Assembly: GCA_963605745.1 (NCBI GenBank)
Contig: CAVCWT010000009.1
Span: 1-64,000 of the forward strand
Length of the DNA stretch: 64,000 bases
Direction of reading: 5' to 3'
DNA from: CAG-791 sp963605745
Lineage (GTDB): Bacteria; Bacillota; Clostridia; Lachnospirales; Lachnospiraceae
The translations under genes were made by a program, and so were the position numbers. The notes beneath the pieces were generated by a model. It saw only the letters and a program-made list of their open reading frames with translations, had not been told where the DNA came from and made no database searches. Of this stretch, positions 8,365 to 17,416 are shown piece after piece (position 1 is the stretch's first letter; each line of letters starts with the position of its first letter).

Positions 8365-9636
8365 TTACTCTGCAGCTTCTTCTACCAAAGTCTCCTCAGA
8401 TTCTGTTCCTTCGGCAGCAAACTCCTCTGCTGTCTCATTCTCCGACTCGTAAGAATCTGTCTCCAGAGGATTGCCGTTCTCATCAACAGGGTTACCGTTC
8501 TCATCGACGTACTCGAACTCTTCCTCATCGCCGTCATCCATATCATAATCCTCGTAGCGGAAGCCCGGTGCATCCTTTGCCTGAGTCTCATCCTTGATAT
8601 CAATCTTGTATCCGGTCAGTCTGGCAGCAAGGCGCGCGTTCTGTCCCTCTCGGCCAATGGCCAGAGACAGCTGATAATCCGGTACAACAACCTTTGCGCT
8701 GTGCTCTTCCGGATCTGCGAATACAGCCACGATCTTAGCCGGAGACAGTGCATTCTGGATAAGGTTCCCGGGGTTATCGTCCCAGTTCACAATATCGATC
8801 TTCTCGCCGTTGAGCTCATCAACAATGTTGTTGACACGGTTTCCGTTCAAACCAACGCATGCGCCTACCGGGTCCACGTTCGGGTTGTTGCTCCATACAG
8901 CGATCTTTGTACGGCTTCCTGCCTCTCTTGCGATGCTCTCAATCGTAACGGTGCCGTCACGAATCTCTGCAACCTCCTCTGCGAACAGGCCCTTTACCAG
9001 ATCCGGATGCGTACGGGATACGAGAATTCTGGTTCCGCCCTTGTTGGTCTTGCGAACGTCCACAACATACACACGAATGCGGTCACCGGTGCGCAGCTTC
9101 TCAGTCGGAACCTGCTCCTTCTCATTCAGCATACCCTCTGCCTTCAAAAGACCATCCTGCGTTCCCAGATTGATGGTCCAATTGCGGCCGACCTGACGCT
9201 GTACCACACCGGTAACAACGGTCTTGAGCTTGTCCTCAAAATAGGAATAGACCGCATTGCGCTCCTCCTCACGGATCTTCTGAAGAATAACATTCTTAGC
9301 TATCTGGGTTGCAATGCGTCCGAAGGATTTGCTGTTAAAATCAACGCGGACTACTTCACCGATCTCGCCCAGGATGTGCTGTTTTTTCGCCTCTGCTGCC
9401 GTGATCTGGTACTGATCGTCCTCGACCTCATCCTCCGTTGCAACAATGGTCTTTTCTGCCCATACATGATACTCAAAGGTATCACGATCCACCTCCACCT
9501 TGACATTGTCGGTCTTGCCAAAGTTGCTCTTGCAGGCGATTACCAGTGCGGATTCAATGGCATCGAACAGCGTATCCGCGCTGATGTTCTTTTCCTTCTC
9601 CAGCACGTCCATTGCGAGTTTCAGTTCTTCGTTCAT
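8365..9636 (-). CDS. nusA: Transcription termination/antitermination factor NusA
   Basis: RNA-polymerase-associated factor controlling pausing, termination and antitermination. The 423 residues carry the N-terminal polymerase-binding domain (MNEELKLAMDVLEKEKNIS), an S1 domain (GVVQRQVGRNWTINLG), and two KH domains with NVDPVGACVGLNGNRVNNI and LAIGREGQNARLAARLTG. The C-terminus is a Glu/Asp-rich tail of about 70 residues containing a short repeat (DENGNPVDENGNPLE), longer than in Bacillus. It follows rimP and precedes ylxR. The ATG has a GGAGAA site. Confidence 0.96.
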   Translation of the reverse strand: MNEELKLAMDVLEKEKNISADTLFDAIESALVIACKSNFGKTDNVKVEVDRDTFEYHVWAEKTIVATEDEVEDDQYQITAAEAKKQHILGEIGEVVRVDFNSKSFGRIATQIAKNVILQKIREEERNAVYSYFEDKLKTVVTGVVQRQVGRNWTINLGTQDGLLKAEGMLNEKEQVPTEKLRTGDRIRVYVVDVRKTNKGGTRILVSRTHPDLVKGLFAEEVAEIRDGTVTIESIAREAGSRTKIAVWSNNPNVDPVGACVGLNGNRVNNIVDELNGEKIDIVNWDDNPGNLIQNALSPAKIVAVFADPEEHSAKVVVPDYQLSLAIGREGQNARLAARLTGYKIDIKDETQAKDAPGFRYEDYDMDDGDEEEFEYVDENGNPVDENGNPLETDSYESENETAEEFAAEGTESEETLVEEAAE

Positions 9637-9757
9637 GGGTTTCTCCTTCTCGTGTATCTGCAGGGGGCAGCCTTTGGGTCCTTGTATCCCTGGCTGTTCC
9701 CTTTTACAGCATCTGTCGGTCTATGCTCCTTTGTGCATCGTGTGCAATTGCTGTGCC

Positions 9758-9781
9758 AATTATTTTGCAAACGCTGTACCA
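9758..9781. repeat. Family B repeat, partial copy between nusA and rimP
   Basis: Reads ATTATTTTGCAAACGCTG followed by TACC, the reverse complement of the shared core GGTACAGCGTTTGCAAAATAA found near 18772 and 60252. Only one arm is present. It ends within about 10 bases of the rimP stop codon. Confidence 0.55.
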
Positions 9782-9790
9782 GCGGCCGTC

Positions 9791-10276
9791 TCACGCCTTG
9801 AACTGCAGACGGAGTTTGGCAACGTCCTTGCGGGCAAGGACGAGATTCTCCATCTCATTGCCTTTGGCATCCGTTCTGCCGATCGTAAAGGTTTTATCAT
9901 CAAAGGCTTTCAGAATTCCGGAAAAGCTCTTGTTCTTTCCCTCATACGGAACGTAGGTATTGCCTTCAACCTCCATTCCGATGCTGGCCGCATAGTGGCG
10001 GTCCTTGGTCAGACTCCTGCCCAGTCCCGGGCTGGAAACTTCCAGCGTATAGGCATCCTGAATGAAGTCCGCATCGTCCAGCGCTTCTGAAAGGTCCCGG
10101 CTCACATCCACGCAGTCGTTGATGTTGACGCCGTCCTCCTTATCAATGAAGACTCTAAGGTAATACTCCGAACCTTCCTTCACATATTCCACATCATAGA
10201 TCTGTACCCCGTGGGATGCGGTAATCGGCTCTGCGAGCTGTTCTGCCAGTTCCTCGATCTCTTTTCGTTTTGCCAT
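9791..10276 (-). CDS. rimP: Ribosome maturation factor RimP
   Basis: Assists 30S subunit maturation. 161 residues from the chosen ATG; motifs include YDVEYVKEGSEYYLRVFID, NINDCVDVSRDLSEALD and YTLEVSSPGLGRSL, all standard for RimP. The frame is open 19 codons upstream, but the ATG at 10276 has an AGGGG site and begins with the normal MAKRKEIEELAEQL, so the longer form is rejected. It is the first gene of the nusA-infB operon. The terminator-like hairpin just upstream at 10318 suggests that the operon leader is attenuated. Confidence 0.93.
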   Translation of the reverse strand: MAKRKEIEELAEQLAEPITASHGVQIYDVEYVKEGSEYYLRVFIDKEDGVNINDCVDVSRDLSEALDDADFIQDAYTLEVSSPGLGRSLTKDRHYAASIGMEVEGNTYVPYEGKNKSFSGILKAFDDKTFTIGRTDAKGNEMENLVLARKDVAKLRLQFKA

Positions 10277-10317
10277 GATAACCCCTGTTCCTCTTTCGTG
10301 TTCGCACATCTCATGAA

Positions 10318-10344
10318 AAAGAGTGGACCGCAAGGCCCACTCTT
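10318..10344 (-). terminator. Terminator-like attenuator in the rimP-nusA operon leader
   Basis: On the minus strand AAGAGTGG pairs with CCACTCTT around a GC-rich loop, followed at once by TTTTTC. That is a typical intrinsic terminator placed about 40 bases ahead of the rimP start. Either it ends the upstream EAL transcript or it acts as a leader attenuator for the nusA operon; NusA feedback on its own leader is known in other bacteria, but here that is inference. Confidence 0.7.
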
Positions 10345-10628
10345 AATGTCAACACTATTTAATCAAGTGCATCATATCGCAGTTTCCCGTGATATGCAAG
10401 GGTTTTCGCACATCTTAGCCGCTCCTCTTCGTTATTTCTCTTCGTTATTTCGTTATTGTCCACACATCCGCCAGAACCAGGTCCTGGCTAAGATGTTCAC
10501 TGCAGGAACGGCGCGCGGACCTGCAGCAGTTGTGAGACGGCCCTTTGCCCACTCGAAAACGCTCCGTTTGCAAGGCCCAACGGTTCTAAGCTCCTACGCT
10601 CGCAAAAGACGTCCGTGTGCGGCCCGTG
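10345..10628. other. Intergenic leader region upstream of rimP with nested inverted repeats
   Basis: No gene seen. Contains a long-range inverted repeat CATCTTAGCC / GGCTAAGATG spanning about 10418-10492, a short tandem CTTCGTTATTT motif near 10427-10455, and an inverted repeat GGCCCTTTGC / GCAAGGCC near 10540-10580. The piece with TCCGCCAG and AGGTCCTGG resembles the core of the large hairpins at 27821 and 41951. Confidence 0.45.
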
Positions 10629-12632
10629 TCACGAATTGTAGCTGCGCAGGTAGTCGAGAAAGAGTTTCTCCGAAACGGGTCTTGAATAGTAATAACCCTG
10701 AAGGTAGTCCACCCCTTTTTCTACCAGCATGCTGCACTGCTTTGGCGTTTCAACGCCTTCGATCACAACCTGACGTTTCAATCCGCGGGCGAGCTGGAGC
10801 ATATTGTCAAAGATGATGACATTCTCCGGCCGTTCCGGCAGGGACCACAGGAAACTCTTGTCCACTTTGATCAGGCGGAACGGGAATTTCAGAATGTAGG
10901 AATAGTTGGCATGCCCGGTACCAAAATCATCCAGTGCAAAGGTAAAGCCTCTTTGGCTGAGGTCCTCCATCACCTGTGTCATGGTGTCCTCGGAATAGAT
11001 CATTGCCGTTTCTGTGATTTCCAGATTGATTCTGTCAGGGGAAACGTTATATTTTGTTGCAATCTCCTCCAGACGTTTCCCCAGGTCCGTATCCATGCAT
11101 TGCACAGTAGAGAGATTCACCTCCACATACTGCAGTCCGTATTGTATCGCGGTTTCTTCTGACAAAAACCGGCAGACCGTTTCGAACACGAATTCTCCGA
11201 TCTGGCCGATGATCCCGCTCTTTTCCGCAATCGGGATGAATTCCTCCGGTGAAATCATGCCGAGCTCCGGGTCCTTCAGACGAATCAGCGCCTCCGCAGA
11301 ATGAATTTTGTTGGCCTTTGCATCACAGATCGGCTGATAATAGACCTCAAAGCTTTTGTGCTCCAGAGCCCGCAGAATCGCCAGTTCCACAGAAGCCCTT
11401 CGCTCCTCATCCTTCATCTCATCGGCAAGATACACATGTTTCGCGGGAATTCTGTAATCGTATTTGGAGGTAATAAAAATAGCGAGCTGCCCTTCCGTGC
11501 GCACCTTATCCGGTACACTGGTCAGCCAGACCTGTGCCGGCACAAAGATCGTCATCCTCTTGTACTGCCAGGGGTGTTCAAAACGCCTGCGAATCTCCTC
11601 CGCCAGAGCCTTTGCCTCTTCTGCGCCGGAATTGTAGCACAGCACCGTAAACTCACTGTTGCCTCCCCGATATACCTGCACCCTCTCCCGGCTCTTGCTA
11701 TCCAGCCATTCTCCGATCATCCGCAGAATGTCGCTGGTGGTATCCACGCCAAGGTTCACATTGTAGTAGTTGTAATGCTGCAGCTTGACAGCAATGACAT
11801 AGGTGGAGTAATGTGCCCCGAACAGGGTTCGCATATCCTTGATCAGGGTATTGTAGCTGTACACTCCGGTCTCCGAATCCAGTGCCTCTCCCTCTCCGCC
11901 AAGGAGCACCATACAACCGGCAACGAACAGAGCCTGAATGAAAAGAGAGATCCGAAGGTACGGACTGATCACCTCTGAGAGCATCCCAAGACCATACCCG
12001 GCATACAGGCCTATGGCATAGACAAAGTCATGGCGGATCACCCTGCGGTAGCACAGGAGGACGATCATGCAATAGGCTGCATAGAATATGACCACCAGAA
12101 TATAGATGTTATAGAGTATTCCGCGGTGATAAACACCTGCTTCGTCATAATAGAACATTTCTGACCGGATCCATGGCAAGATCAGGCAGCACACATAGAT
12201 GATCTCCGGAAAGAGCAGCAGCATTTGCCGTGCTCTGGACAATCCGTAGATTCTTCCTGTCAGATGCAGAATATACAACGCCAGCAGGAACTCCACTGAG
12301 ACATAGGACAGGTGAGCAACGGCCGTCACAACATCAGGCATCGTTCCTAACGTATTGCCGGTATTGCGCAATACGCCGGTGCCAAGCTCTGAAAAGGAAG
12401 CAATGCAATGGACCAGCACCATCACCATAAAAACTCTGGCCCTTGGGCTGCGCGTCCTATGGCGAACCAGCATGGATACCAGAATCAAAAGACTCAGTAA
12501 CCCCGCACACAGATCAAATGTAGTATTGTATTGCCCGACTCCGCTTATCACCTTTTCCTTGTCACCCCCATAAGCGCCGTTCCGGAAGAGATCCGCCCGA
12601 AATCCTGCTGCATATTTCGGTTGCCATCTCAT
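10629..12632 (-). CDS. Membrane protein with degenerate GGDEF and intact EAL domain (c-di-GMP phosphodiesterase)
   Basis: Predicted membrane phosphodiesterase cleaving cyclic di-GMP. The first 245 residues hold about seven hydrophobic segments. A GGDEF-like domain follows in which the signature is RGGNSEF, so diguanylate cyclase activity is unlikely. The EAL domain (about 400-660) is complete: SAEALIRL, NLEITETAMI, LDDFGTGHANYSY, IKVDKSF, VIEGVET and QGYYYSRP, giving the metal-binding Glu and Asp residues. The start codon overlaps the pseG stop (TAATG), so it is translationally coupled to the nonulosonic acid genes. That suggests cyclic di-GMP control of a surface or flagellar trait connected to that sugar; this link is inference. 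Confidence 0.88.
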   Translation of the reverse strand: MRWQPKYAAGFRADLFRNGAYGGDKEKVISGVGQYNTTFDLCAGLLSLLILVSMLVRHRTRSPRARVFMVMVLVHCIASFSELGTGVLRNTGNTLGTMPDVVTAVAHLSYVSVEFLLALYILHLTGRIYGLSRARQMLLLFPEIIYVCCLILPWIRSEMFYYDEAGVYHRGILYNIYILVVIFYAAYCMIVLLCYRRVIRHDFVYAIGLYAGYGLGMLSEVISPYLRISLFIQALFVAGCMVLLGGEGEALDSETGVYSYNTLIKDMRTLFGAHYSTYVIAVKLQHYNYYNVNLGVDTTSDILRMIGEWLDSKSRERVQVYRGGNSEFTVLCYNSGAEEAKALAEEIRRRFEHPWQYKRMTIFVPAQVWLTSVPDKVRTEGQLAIFITSKYDYRIPAKHVYLADEMKDEERRASVELAILRALEHKSFEVYYQPICDAKANKIHSAEALIRLKDPELGMISPEEFIPIAEKSGIIGQIGEFVFETVCRFLSEETAIQYGLQYVEVNLSTVQCMDTDLGKRLEEIATKYNVSPDRINLEITETAMIYSEDTMTQVMEDLSQRGFTFALDDFGTGHANYSYILKFPFRLIKVDKSFLWSLPERPENVIIFDNMLQLARGLKRQVVIEGVETPKQCSMLVEKGVDYLQGYYYSRPVSEKLFLDYLRSYNS

Positions 12633-13876
12633 TATTCCCGCATCATGGCTGCTGCAATTCTCCTGCTGCCGCTGCCGTCCGTCAGTGCATGCATGCGGTT
12701 CGACTCCTCTTCTCGCAGTTCATATCCTGCGATGCCATTGCAGCGCTGCCAAACCCATTCTGTCACAAAACTCATTATATTGGCAACCGTTTTTCTATCA
12801 CGAATGTCTCCCAGATAGGATACCGCTCCTGCTCCTTGCATGGCATTGGCAAAAATCACCTGATTGTCTGCCATTGCATAGGCAAGGGTTGGTACTCCTG
12901 CTGCGCACAGCTCATACAAGGTCGTTCCGGCCGCCGAAATGGCCAGGTCACATTCCTGCATCAAACGTGCCGGCTCTTCGACCCGCGGATGCCCCGGTGC
13001 CATATAGACCGGCTCGAAAATCAGCCGGAGCGCCGGTTCTGAGCTTCTTTCTGAACTCGATTTTGAGTTCGTATCCATATACTGTCCTGAAGCCGATTCT
13101 GAATTCCATCTCGAATTCTGTTCTGCGTTTTCTCTCTCCGGCAAACGGGACATGGCATTCAGAATTCCGGTCAGCCTCCCTGCCATATCATAAGGATCGG
13201 TTCCGCCTGTAGAAATGAGAATCCTGCAGATACCGTCTCGAAACACTCGTTTCACGCAAGGCACCAGTCCCCGGAACTGTGAGCGCAGCGGCGCGTAGGC
13301 CGGTCCCAGAAGGCATTGCCTTTCATGAAAGGAATCCGTTTGATTCACGGAACCTGCCGAGTTCACCGGATTGATTTGGTCAGATACAGACATAAATGGC
13401 CGACAGGACCGATAGAACAACTCCATCTCCGGAGTTACCGGATCATAGTTAATGACAAGATCTGCCGGAGCCGCAAAAGCCCTTTCATCATCCAGAAAGG
13501 CAATTCGCACCCTTCCGATCTGCCGCAGTGCTCCCAGCCACTCTCCTGTCACAGCATAGGAATCCACCAGAATCCAATCCGGCCGCTTTGCAGGAGACGT
13601 TTCCAGGTACAATCCTTCCAGAAGCGGCAGCTCCCTCTTTGGCATCCCGTAAGGAACCCCCAGAATGATAGCAGGAACCTCTGCATCAAACCTTCGCAGC
13701 ATGGCAAAGCTCGTCTCATCTGCCACCAGATAGGTCACCGCAGCACCCATCTGCTGCAGCTCACCGGCAATCGAGAGTGTCCGCATAAGGTGTCCGGATG
13801 CAATCTCTTCATTCCCGTCTGCACGAATCCAGACAATTTTATCCTGTTGATGTCGATTCTGATCTTCTTCCATCAT
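12632..13876 (-). CDS. pseG: PseG-like UDP-sugar hydrolase (nonulosonic acid pathway)
   Basis: Predicted to remove UDP from UDP-2,4-diacetamido-trideoxy-altrose before the PseI condensation. The N-terminal motif WIRADGNEEIASGHLMRTLSIA is the PseG signature (RADxxxxIGxGHxMR) with Ala-Ser in place of Gly in the third block. The GT-B C-terminal half has STGGTDPYDMAG and ISAAGTTLYELCAAGVPTLAYA. Between them lies an Asn/Ser/Glu-rich insertion (about residues 265-300) encoded by degenerate short repeats. The ORF extends to a TTG at 13942, but ATG 13876 with GAGAG upstream is preferred (414 residues). It is 80 bases after pseI and fused by overlap to the EAL gene. Confidence 0.8.
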   Translation of the reverse strand: MMEEDQNRHQQDKIVWIRADGNEEIASGHLMRTLSIAGELQQMGAAVTYLVADETSFAMLRRFDAEVPAIILGVPYGMPKRELPLLEGLYLETSPAKRPDWILVDSYAVTGEWLGALRQIGRVRIAFLDDERAFAAPADLVINYDPVTPEMELFYRSCRPFMSVSDQINPVNSAGSVNQTDSFHERQCLLGPAYAPLRSQFRGLVPCVKRVFRDGICRILISTGGTDPYDMAGRLTGILNAMSRLPERENAEQNSRWNSESASGQYMDTNSKSSSERSSEPALRLIFEPVYMAPGHPRVEEPARLMQECDLAISAAGTTLYELCAAGVPTLAYAMADNQVIFANAMQGAGAVSYLGDIRDRKTVANIMSFVTEWVWQRCNGIAGYELREEESNRMHALTDGSGSRRIAAAMMRE

Positions 13877-13956
13877 GCACTCTCTTCCGGCTTTTGGGTT
13901 CCGGTTTGCGGAACATCTGTCATCCAGACTCGCCGGTGACAAATGAGCGAGCCATT

Positions 13957-15009
13957 CTATTCAAAGTCTCCTTCTTTTAGCGGCTCTCCCCGCTCCAGGT
14001 CCCTTGCTGCCGCTTTGCCCAGAACCTCCTCCAGGCGTGCCGGTGAGAGACCGTTTCCAGGTCGAATCGAGCGGACGTTGTCTGTCGTTATTTTTTCACC
14101 CTTGGCAATGTCCTTCACAATGAAAAGAGATCTCGTTCCGCTGTGTTCCTCTTCCTGCCAGGGAGTCAGATGATATTCCGAAGAGCCAAGCGCCTTTTCG
14201 ACGTTCCGGATGTCCCGCACCATCAAAGCGAACTCCTCCGGCTCCATGGAGAATGCCCCATCCGGGCCGCCGTCGCTGCGCCGGAGTGTCATATGTTTTT
14301 CGATCATGACGGCCCCCAGCGTTGCTGCTGCCACCGGAACCGCCGACCCCATGGTGTGATCCGACAGGCCGCACAACGTCCCGTATTCGCTTGCAAGCCC
14401 AGGCATCATGCGAAGGTTCACATCCTCATAGGGTGTCGGATAGGCGGACACGCACTTGAGCAGAATGATCTGCTCATTGCCTTCCTCTCTGCACGCTGCA
14501 ACTGCTGCTGCGATCTCTTCCGGATAGGCAACGCCGGTCGCGAGGATCACCGGCTTGCCGGTCCTTGCGCACAGACGAATGAGCGGAATGTCCGTAATCT
14601 CATAGGAGGCAATCTTGTAGGCCGGCATATTCATTTCTTCCATGAATTCCACGGCTGTAGGATCAAACGGAGATGAAAAGCAATCCATTCCCAGCTTTCT
14701 TGCCTCTTCCATAATCCTCGGCTGCCACTCCCAGGGCGTGTAGGCCTTTTCATACAGTCCATGGAGTGTCTGTCCGTCCCACAGGGTTCCCCCTGTAATG
14801 CGAAAATACGGCTTGTCCGAATCAATGGTGATCGTATCTGCCGTATAGGTCTGGAGCTTGATCGCATCTGCGCCGGCCTCCGCTGCCGCATGCACGATCT
14901 CCAGTGCGCGGCCATAGTCCTGATTGTGATTGGCCGACATCTCTGCCACCATGTAGACCGAAGATCCCTCTCCAATGATCCTGGATCCTATGGTAATGCT
15001 CTTTGCCAT
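13957..15009 (-). CDS. pseI: Pseudaminic acid synthase type NeuB-family enzyme
   Basis: Condenses a diacetamido-hexose with phosphoenolpyruvate to form a nine-carbon nonulosonic acid. The 350 residues show the NeuB barrel (VAEMSANHNQDYGRALEIV, DAIKLQTYTADTIT, DCFSSPFDPTAVEFME, YKIASYEITD, LLKCVSAYPTPYEDVNLRMM, GLSDHTMGSAVPVAA) and a C-terminal SAF domain with GTRSLFIVKDIAKGEKIT. The segment IDSDKPYFRITGGTLWDGQ favours PseI over sialic acid NeuB. The start has a perfect AGGAGG. It lies between the PLP enzyme and pseG. Confidence 0.9.
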   Translation of the reverse strand: MAKSITIGSRIIGEGSSVYMVAEMSANHNQDYGRALEIVHAAAEAGADAIKLQTYTADTITIDSDKPYFRITGGTLWDGQTLHGLYEKAYTPWEWQPRIMEEARKLGMDCFSSPFDPTAVEFMEEMNMPAYKIASYEITDIPLIRLCARTGKPVILATGVAYPEEIAAAVAACREEGNEQIILLKCVSAYPTPYEDVNLRMMPGLASEYGTLCGLSDHTMGSAVPVAAATLGAVMIEKHMTLRRSDGGPDGAFSMEPEEFALMVRDIRNVEKALGSSEYHLTPWQEEEHSGTRSLFIVKDIAKGEKITTDNVRSIRPGNGLSPARLEEVLGKAAARDLERGEPLKEGDFE

Positions 15010-15173
15010 ATCTTCCTCCTTATTCCACGCTGCGCCGGCGCAGCAAACATTAACACAGAGGACGCACTGCCCAAATCGCTTCCTGTGCCGGATTGCACTG
15101 CATCACAGCAGTCCTCCCTGCCGGTCCGTTCTGCCGATCTGTCCTGCTGTTCCATGCATCACAGCGAAAGCAT

Positions 15174-16490
15174 TCACTCCCAGTGATTTTTCTGCAGGAA
15201 CTCCTCATTGGTCCAGGCTTCTCTTGCTGTGTACCTGCTGCCGTCCTTTCGGACAACATAGACTGCCGGAAAATAGTGAATGAAAAGCGGCGTAAGGCAG
15301 ACGGTGTATCCTCCTGCGAGGTCATATACCACAAGGTCCCCGGGCTGCAGCTCCTTTTCATCTGTCACCTCGAATAACCGGTCATATTCCATACAGGTTG
15401 CTCCGCAGATCATCTGGGAAGAGATCGTCCTGCGTGCGCTTTTTGTGCGATATACGAAGTGATGTGGGTACCAGCGCCTTGTCACCTGCGGATTCAGATT
15501 CACCCGGCTCCCATCCGTCACCACGTAGACATGGTCTCCGATGCACTTGACATCTCTGACCGAAGTCACAAAGGTAAAGGAGGCCGAGACCATCGACACG
15601 CCGGGCTCCATGACAAGGGTCACCTTTTTTTTGTCAAAATAACGTTCCAGCCGGCCGGCAATGGCCGGCACGTAGTCATCAAAATCCGGTTTGCCGGGAA
15701 CCCCGCCGTAGTAGCCGCCGCCCATATCAATATAGGTAATATCCTGCAGCTGATAGCGCCTTGCCAGCTGCCCGGCATAATCTGCCACCGCTTCATAGGC
15801 GGCCACCGATCTTGATTTGGTCGATGAATGCAGATGGAGGCCTGTGATCTGAACGCCGGGCAGAGCCTTCAGCCGCTGCAGCGCTTCCTGCAGACTCCCA
15901 CTCTCCTCACTGTAGCCAAAGCGGCTTCCCTCCGCATCCGCAGGGACCTCCTCCGGAACCAGCTGCGCATAATTCACATTGATGCGAAGGCCAATTCTCC
16001 AGCGCGTCTCGTCTGAGCCTTTTGCAATCTCCGTGCCGTTTTGTTCTCCGGCAGGTCCTTCACCTTGATTTCCTGCCCGTTTGACATCCTGCTGCGCCCC
16101 CCGAGCCTTTCCTTGTTGGTCTCCCTCTTTGAAGTTCTGCTGCCCGGCCAGCTCCTCCAGCCACTCCAGCTCCTCCGAGGAATCCAGATTAACCAGTCCG
16201 CCGCCTCGCAGCACCTTTTCAAAGACTGCTCTGTCCTTCATCGGACCATTGTAAATCACGTGGTTGTCCGCAAATCCAAGGCGTGAAACGAGATCATATT
16301 CCTCTGCCGATACGACCTCTGCCCAAAAGCCTGCGCTTTTAAAATGCGTCAAAAGCCATGGCAGTGAATTCGTCTTGACAGAGCACGCAGCAACGCTGTT
16401 CTCTCCCCAGAACCTGCACAGTGCATTCATGAGCTGCCGGATATCCTGATCCAGCTGGTTTTCATTGATTTCATAATACGGTGTTGTCAC
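15174..16490 (-). CDS. Fold-type III PLP-dependent decarboxylase-like enzyme
   Basis: Resembles diaminopimelate/ornithine-type decarboxylases. The PLP lysine is in ACSVKTNSLPWLL near residue 39, LHLHSSTKSRS near 225 and IDMGGGYYGG near 255 hold the phosphate-binding glycines, and GATCMEYDRLFE near 360 replaces the classic GPLCESxD motif, keeping Cys, Glu and Asp. The start is GTG with AGGAC upstream. A Gln/Gly/Lys-rich insertion of about 40 residues (roughly 122-163) interrupts the barrel. It sits between pseF and pseI, so it probably acts on a precursor or tailoring group of the nonulosonic acid glycan rather than in lysine synthesis. The substrate is unknown. Confidence 0.75.
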   Translation of the reverse strand: MTTPYYEINENQLDQDIRQLMNALCRFWGENSVAACSVKTNSLPWLLTHFKSAGFWAEVVSAEEYDLVSRLGFADNHVIYNGPMKDRAVFEKVLRGGGLVNLDSSEELEWLEELAGQQNFKEGDQQGKARGAQQDVKRAGNQGEGPAGEQNGTEIAKGSDETRWRIGLRINVNYAQLVPEEVPADAEGSRFGYSEESGSLQEALQRLKALPGVQITGLHLHSSTKSRSVAAYEAVADYAGQLARRYQLQDITYIDMGGGYYGGVPGKPDFDDYVPAIAGRLERYFDKKKVTLVMEPGVSMVSASFTFVTSVRDVKCIGDHVYVVTDGSRVNLNPQVTRRWYPHHFVYRTKSARRTISSQMICGATCMEYDRLFEVTDEKELQPGDLVVYDLAGGYTVCLTPLFIHYFPAVYVVRKDGSRYTAREAWTNEEFLQKNHWE

Positions 16491-16593
16491 GTTTTGTCCT
16501 CATTGCGCTGCCGACAGCTCAGCCGCCTTTTCCAAATGATCTGCACGCCCTACCACGGCTCACACATCTCCCATCTAAGGATAAGCGGATCAA

Positions 16594-17280
16594 TCAGCAT
16601 TTCCCTAGCAACCGGTATTTCAGTTCGGCAAGCTCCCAATCCTCCTGCGTATCGATATCCTGCACCTCTTTTTCCTGCAGGATGAGGGGCACCATATCCT
16701 CAACATCCGTTGTTCTGCCGCGAAAGAAGGCCTCTGTCCTGCAGGCATAGAACTGCCCGGCATCATGATAGATTTTCTGCAGATCCTGCGATCTCGTATG
16801 CTCGAACTTTGGCATCCAGCGAAGAACATTCCCCTTCTGACTGCCAACAACAAATCCTCTTTGCGGCGGATAGGAGAAGGCGGTTACCGGAAGGACCGAT
16901 TCATGCTCCTTTAGCAGCTCCATCGCTTCCCGCAAACGATCCGCCGTCAGGAACGGTGCCGTAGGATAGATGCAGCAAAAGCTGTCATAAAAAACGCCTC
17001 TTTTCTCATATGCTTCCAGTACCTCTGCAATCACCTCGTCCGTTGTCGCATAGTCATCTGACGTCTTCTTTGAGCGCCGAAAAGGAACGGCCGCCCCCGC
17101 CTGCAGCGCAAGCTCTGCAATATGATCGTCATCGGTGGATACCATCACCTCATCAAAGGCTCCGCTTGCAAGCGCAGCCTCAATGGAATACCAAAGGATC
17201 GGTTTCCCGCAGAACTCTTTATAATTCTTGCCGGGGATTCGTTTGCTGCCGCCCCGAGCTGTAATCATTGCCAGTTTCAT
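16594..17280 (-). CDS. pseF: CMP-nonulosonate cytidylyltransferase (PseF-like)
   Basis: Activates the nonulosonic acid with CTP. The nucleotide-binding start is MITARGGSKRIPGKNYKEFCGKPI split over residues 4-27; VSTDDDHIAELA near 48, CIYPTAPFL and DIDTQEDWELAE follow, all typical of the PseF/NeuA group. The 228-residue size fits PseF. The ORF extends 17 codons upstream but the ATG at 17280 has a GCGAGG site 5 bases away and gives the standard N-terminus. It follows the ATP-grasp gene by about 135 bases and precedes the PLP enzyme. Confidence 0.87.
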   Translation of the reverse strand: MKLAMITARGGSKRIPGKNYKEFCGKPILWYSIEAALASGAFDEVMVSTDDDHIAELALQAGAAVPFRRSKKTSDDYATTDEVIAEVLEAYEKRGVFYDSFCCIYPTAPFLTADRLREAMELLKEHESVLPVTAFSYPPQRGFVVGSQKGNVLRWMPKFEHTRSQDLQKIYHDAGQFYACRTEAFFRGRTTDVEDMVPLILQEKEVQDIDTQEDWELAELKYRLLGKC

Positions 17281-17416
17281 GGCTGCCTCGCTTTCTATGA
17301 CCCGCGTTTTTTTATCTGCAATGTACGGCAAAGCTGTTCGCTTTTTGGGGGACGTCTCTTTGCTCCGCAGTCAGACATTCTATGTCGCACATCTTTGCCA
17401 GGAGACATTCATAGCC

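Noticed and set aside
8230..9801. 523-codon plus-strand frame opposite nusA
   Set aside because: Shadow of nusA caused by codon bias; the minus-strand protein is unmistakable.
13957..15009. Sialic acid synthase (NeuB) reading
   Set aside because: The DSDKPYF and GTLWDGQ segments and the partner PseG favour the pseudaminic type; no NeuC-like epimerase is present.
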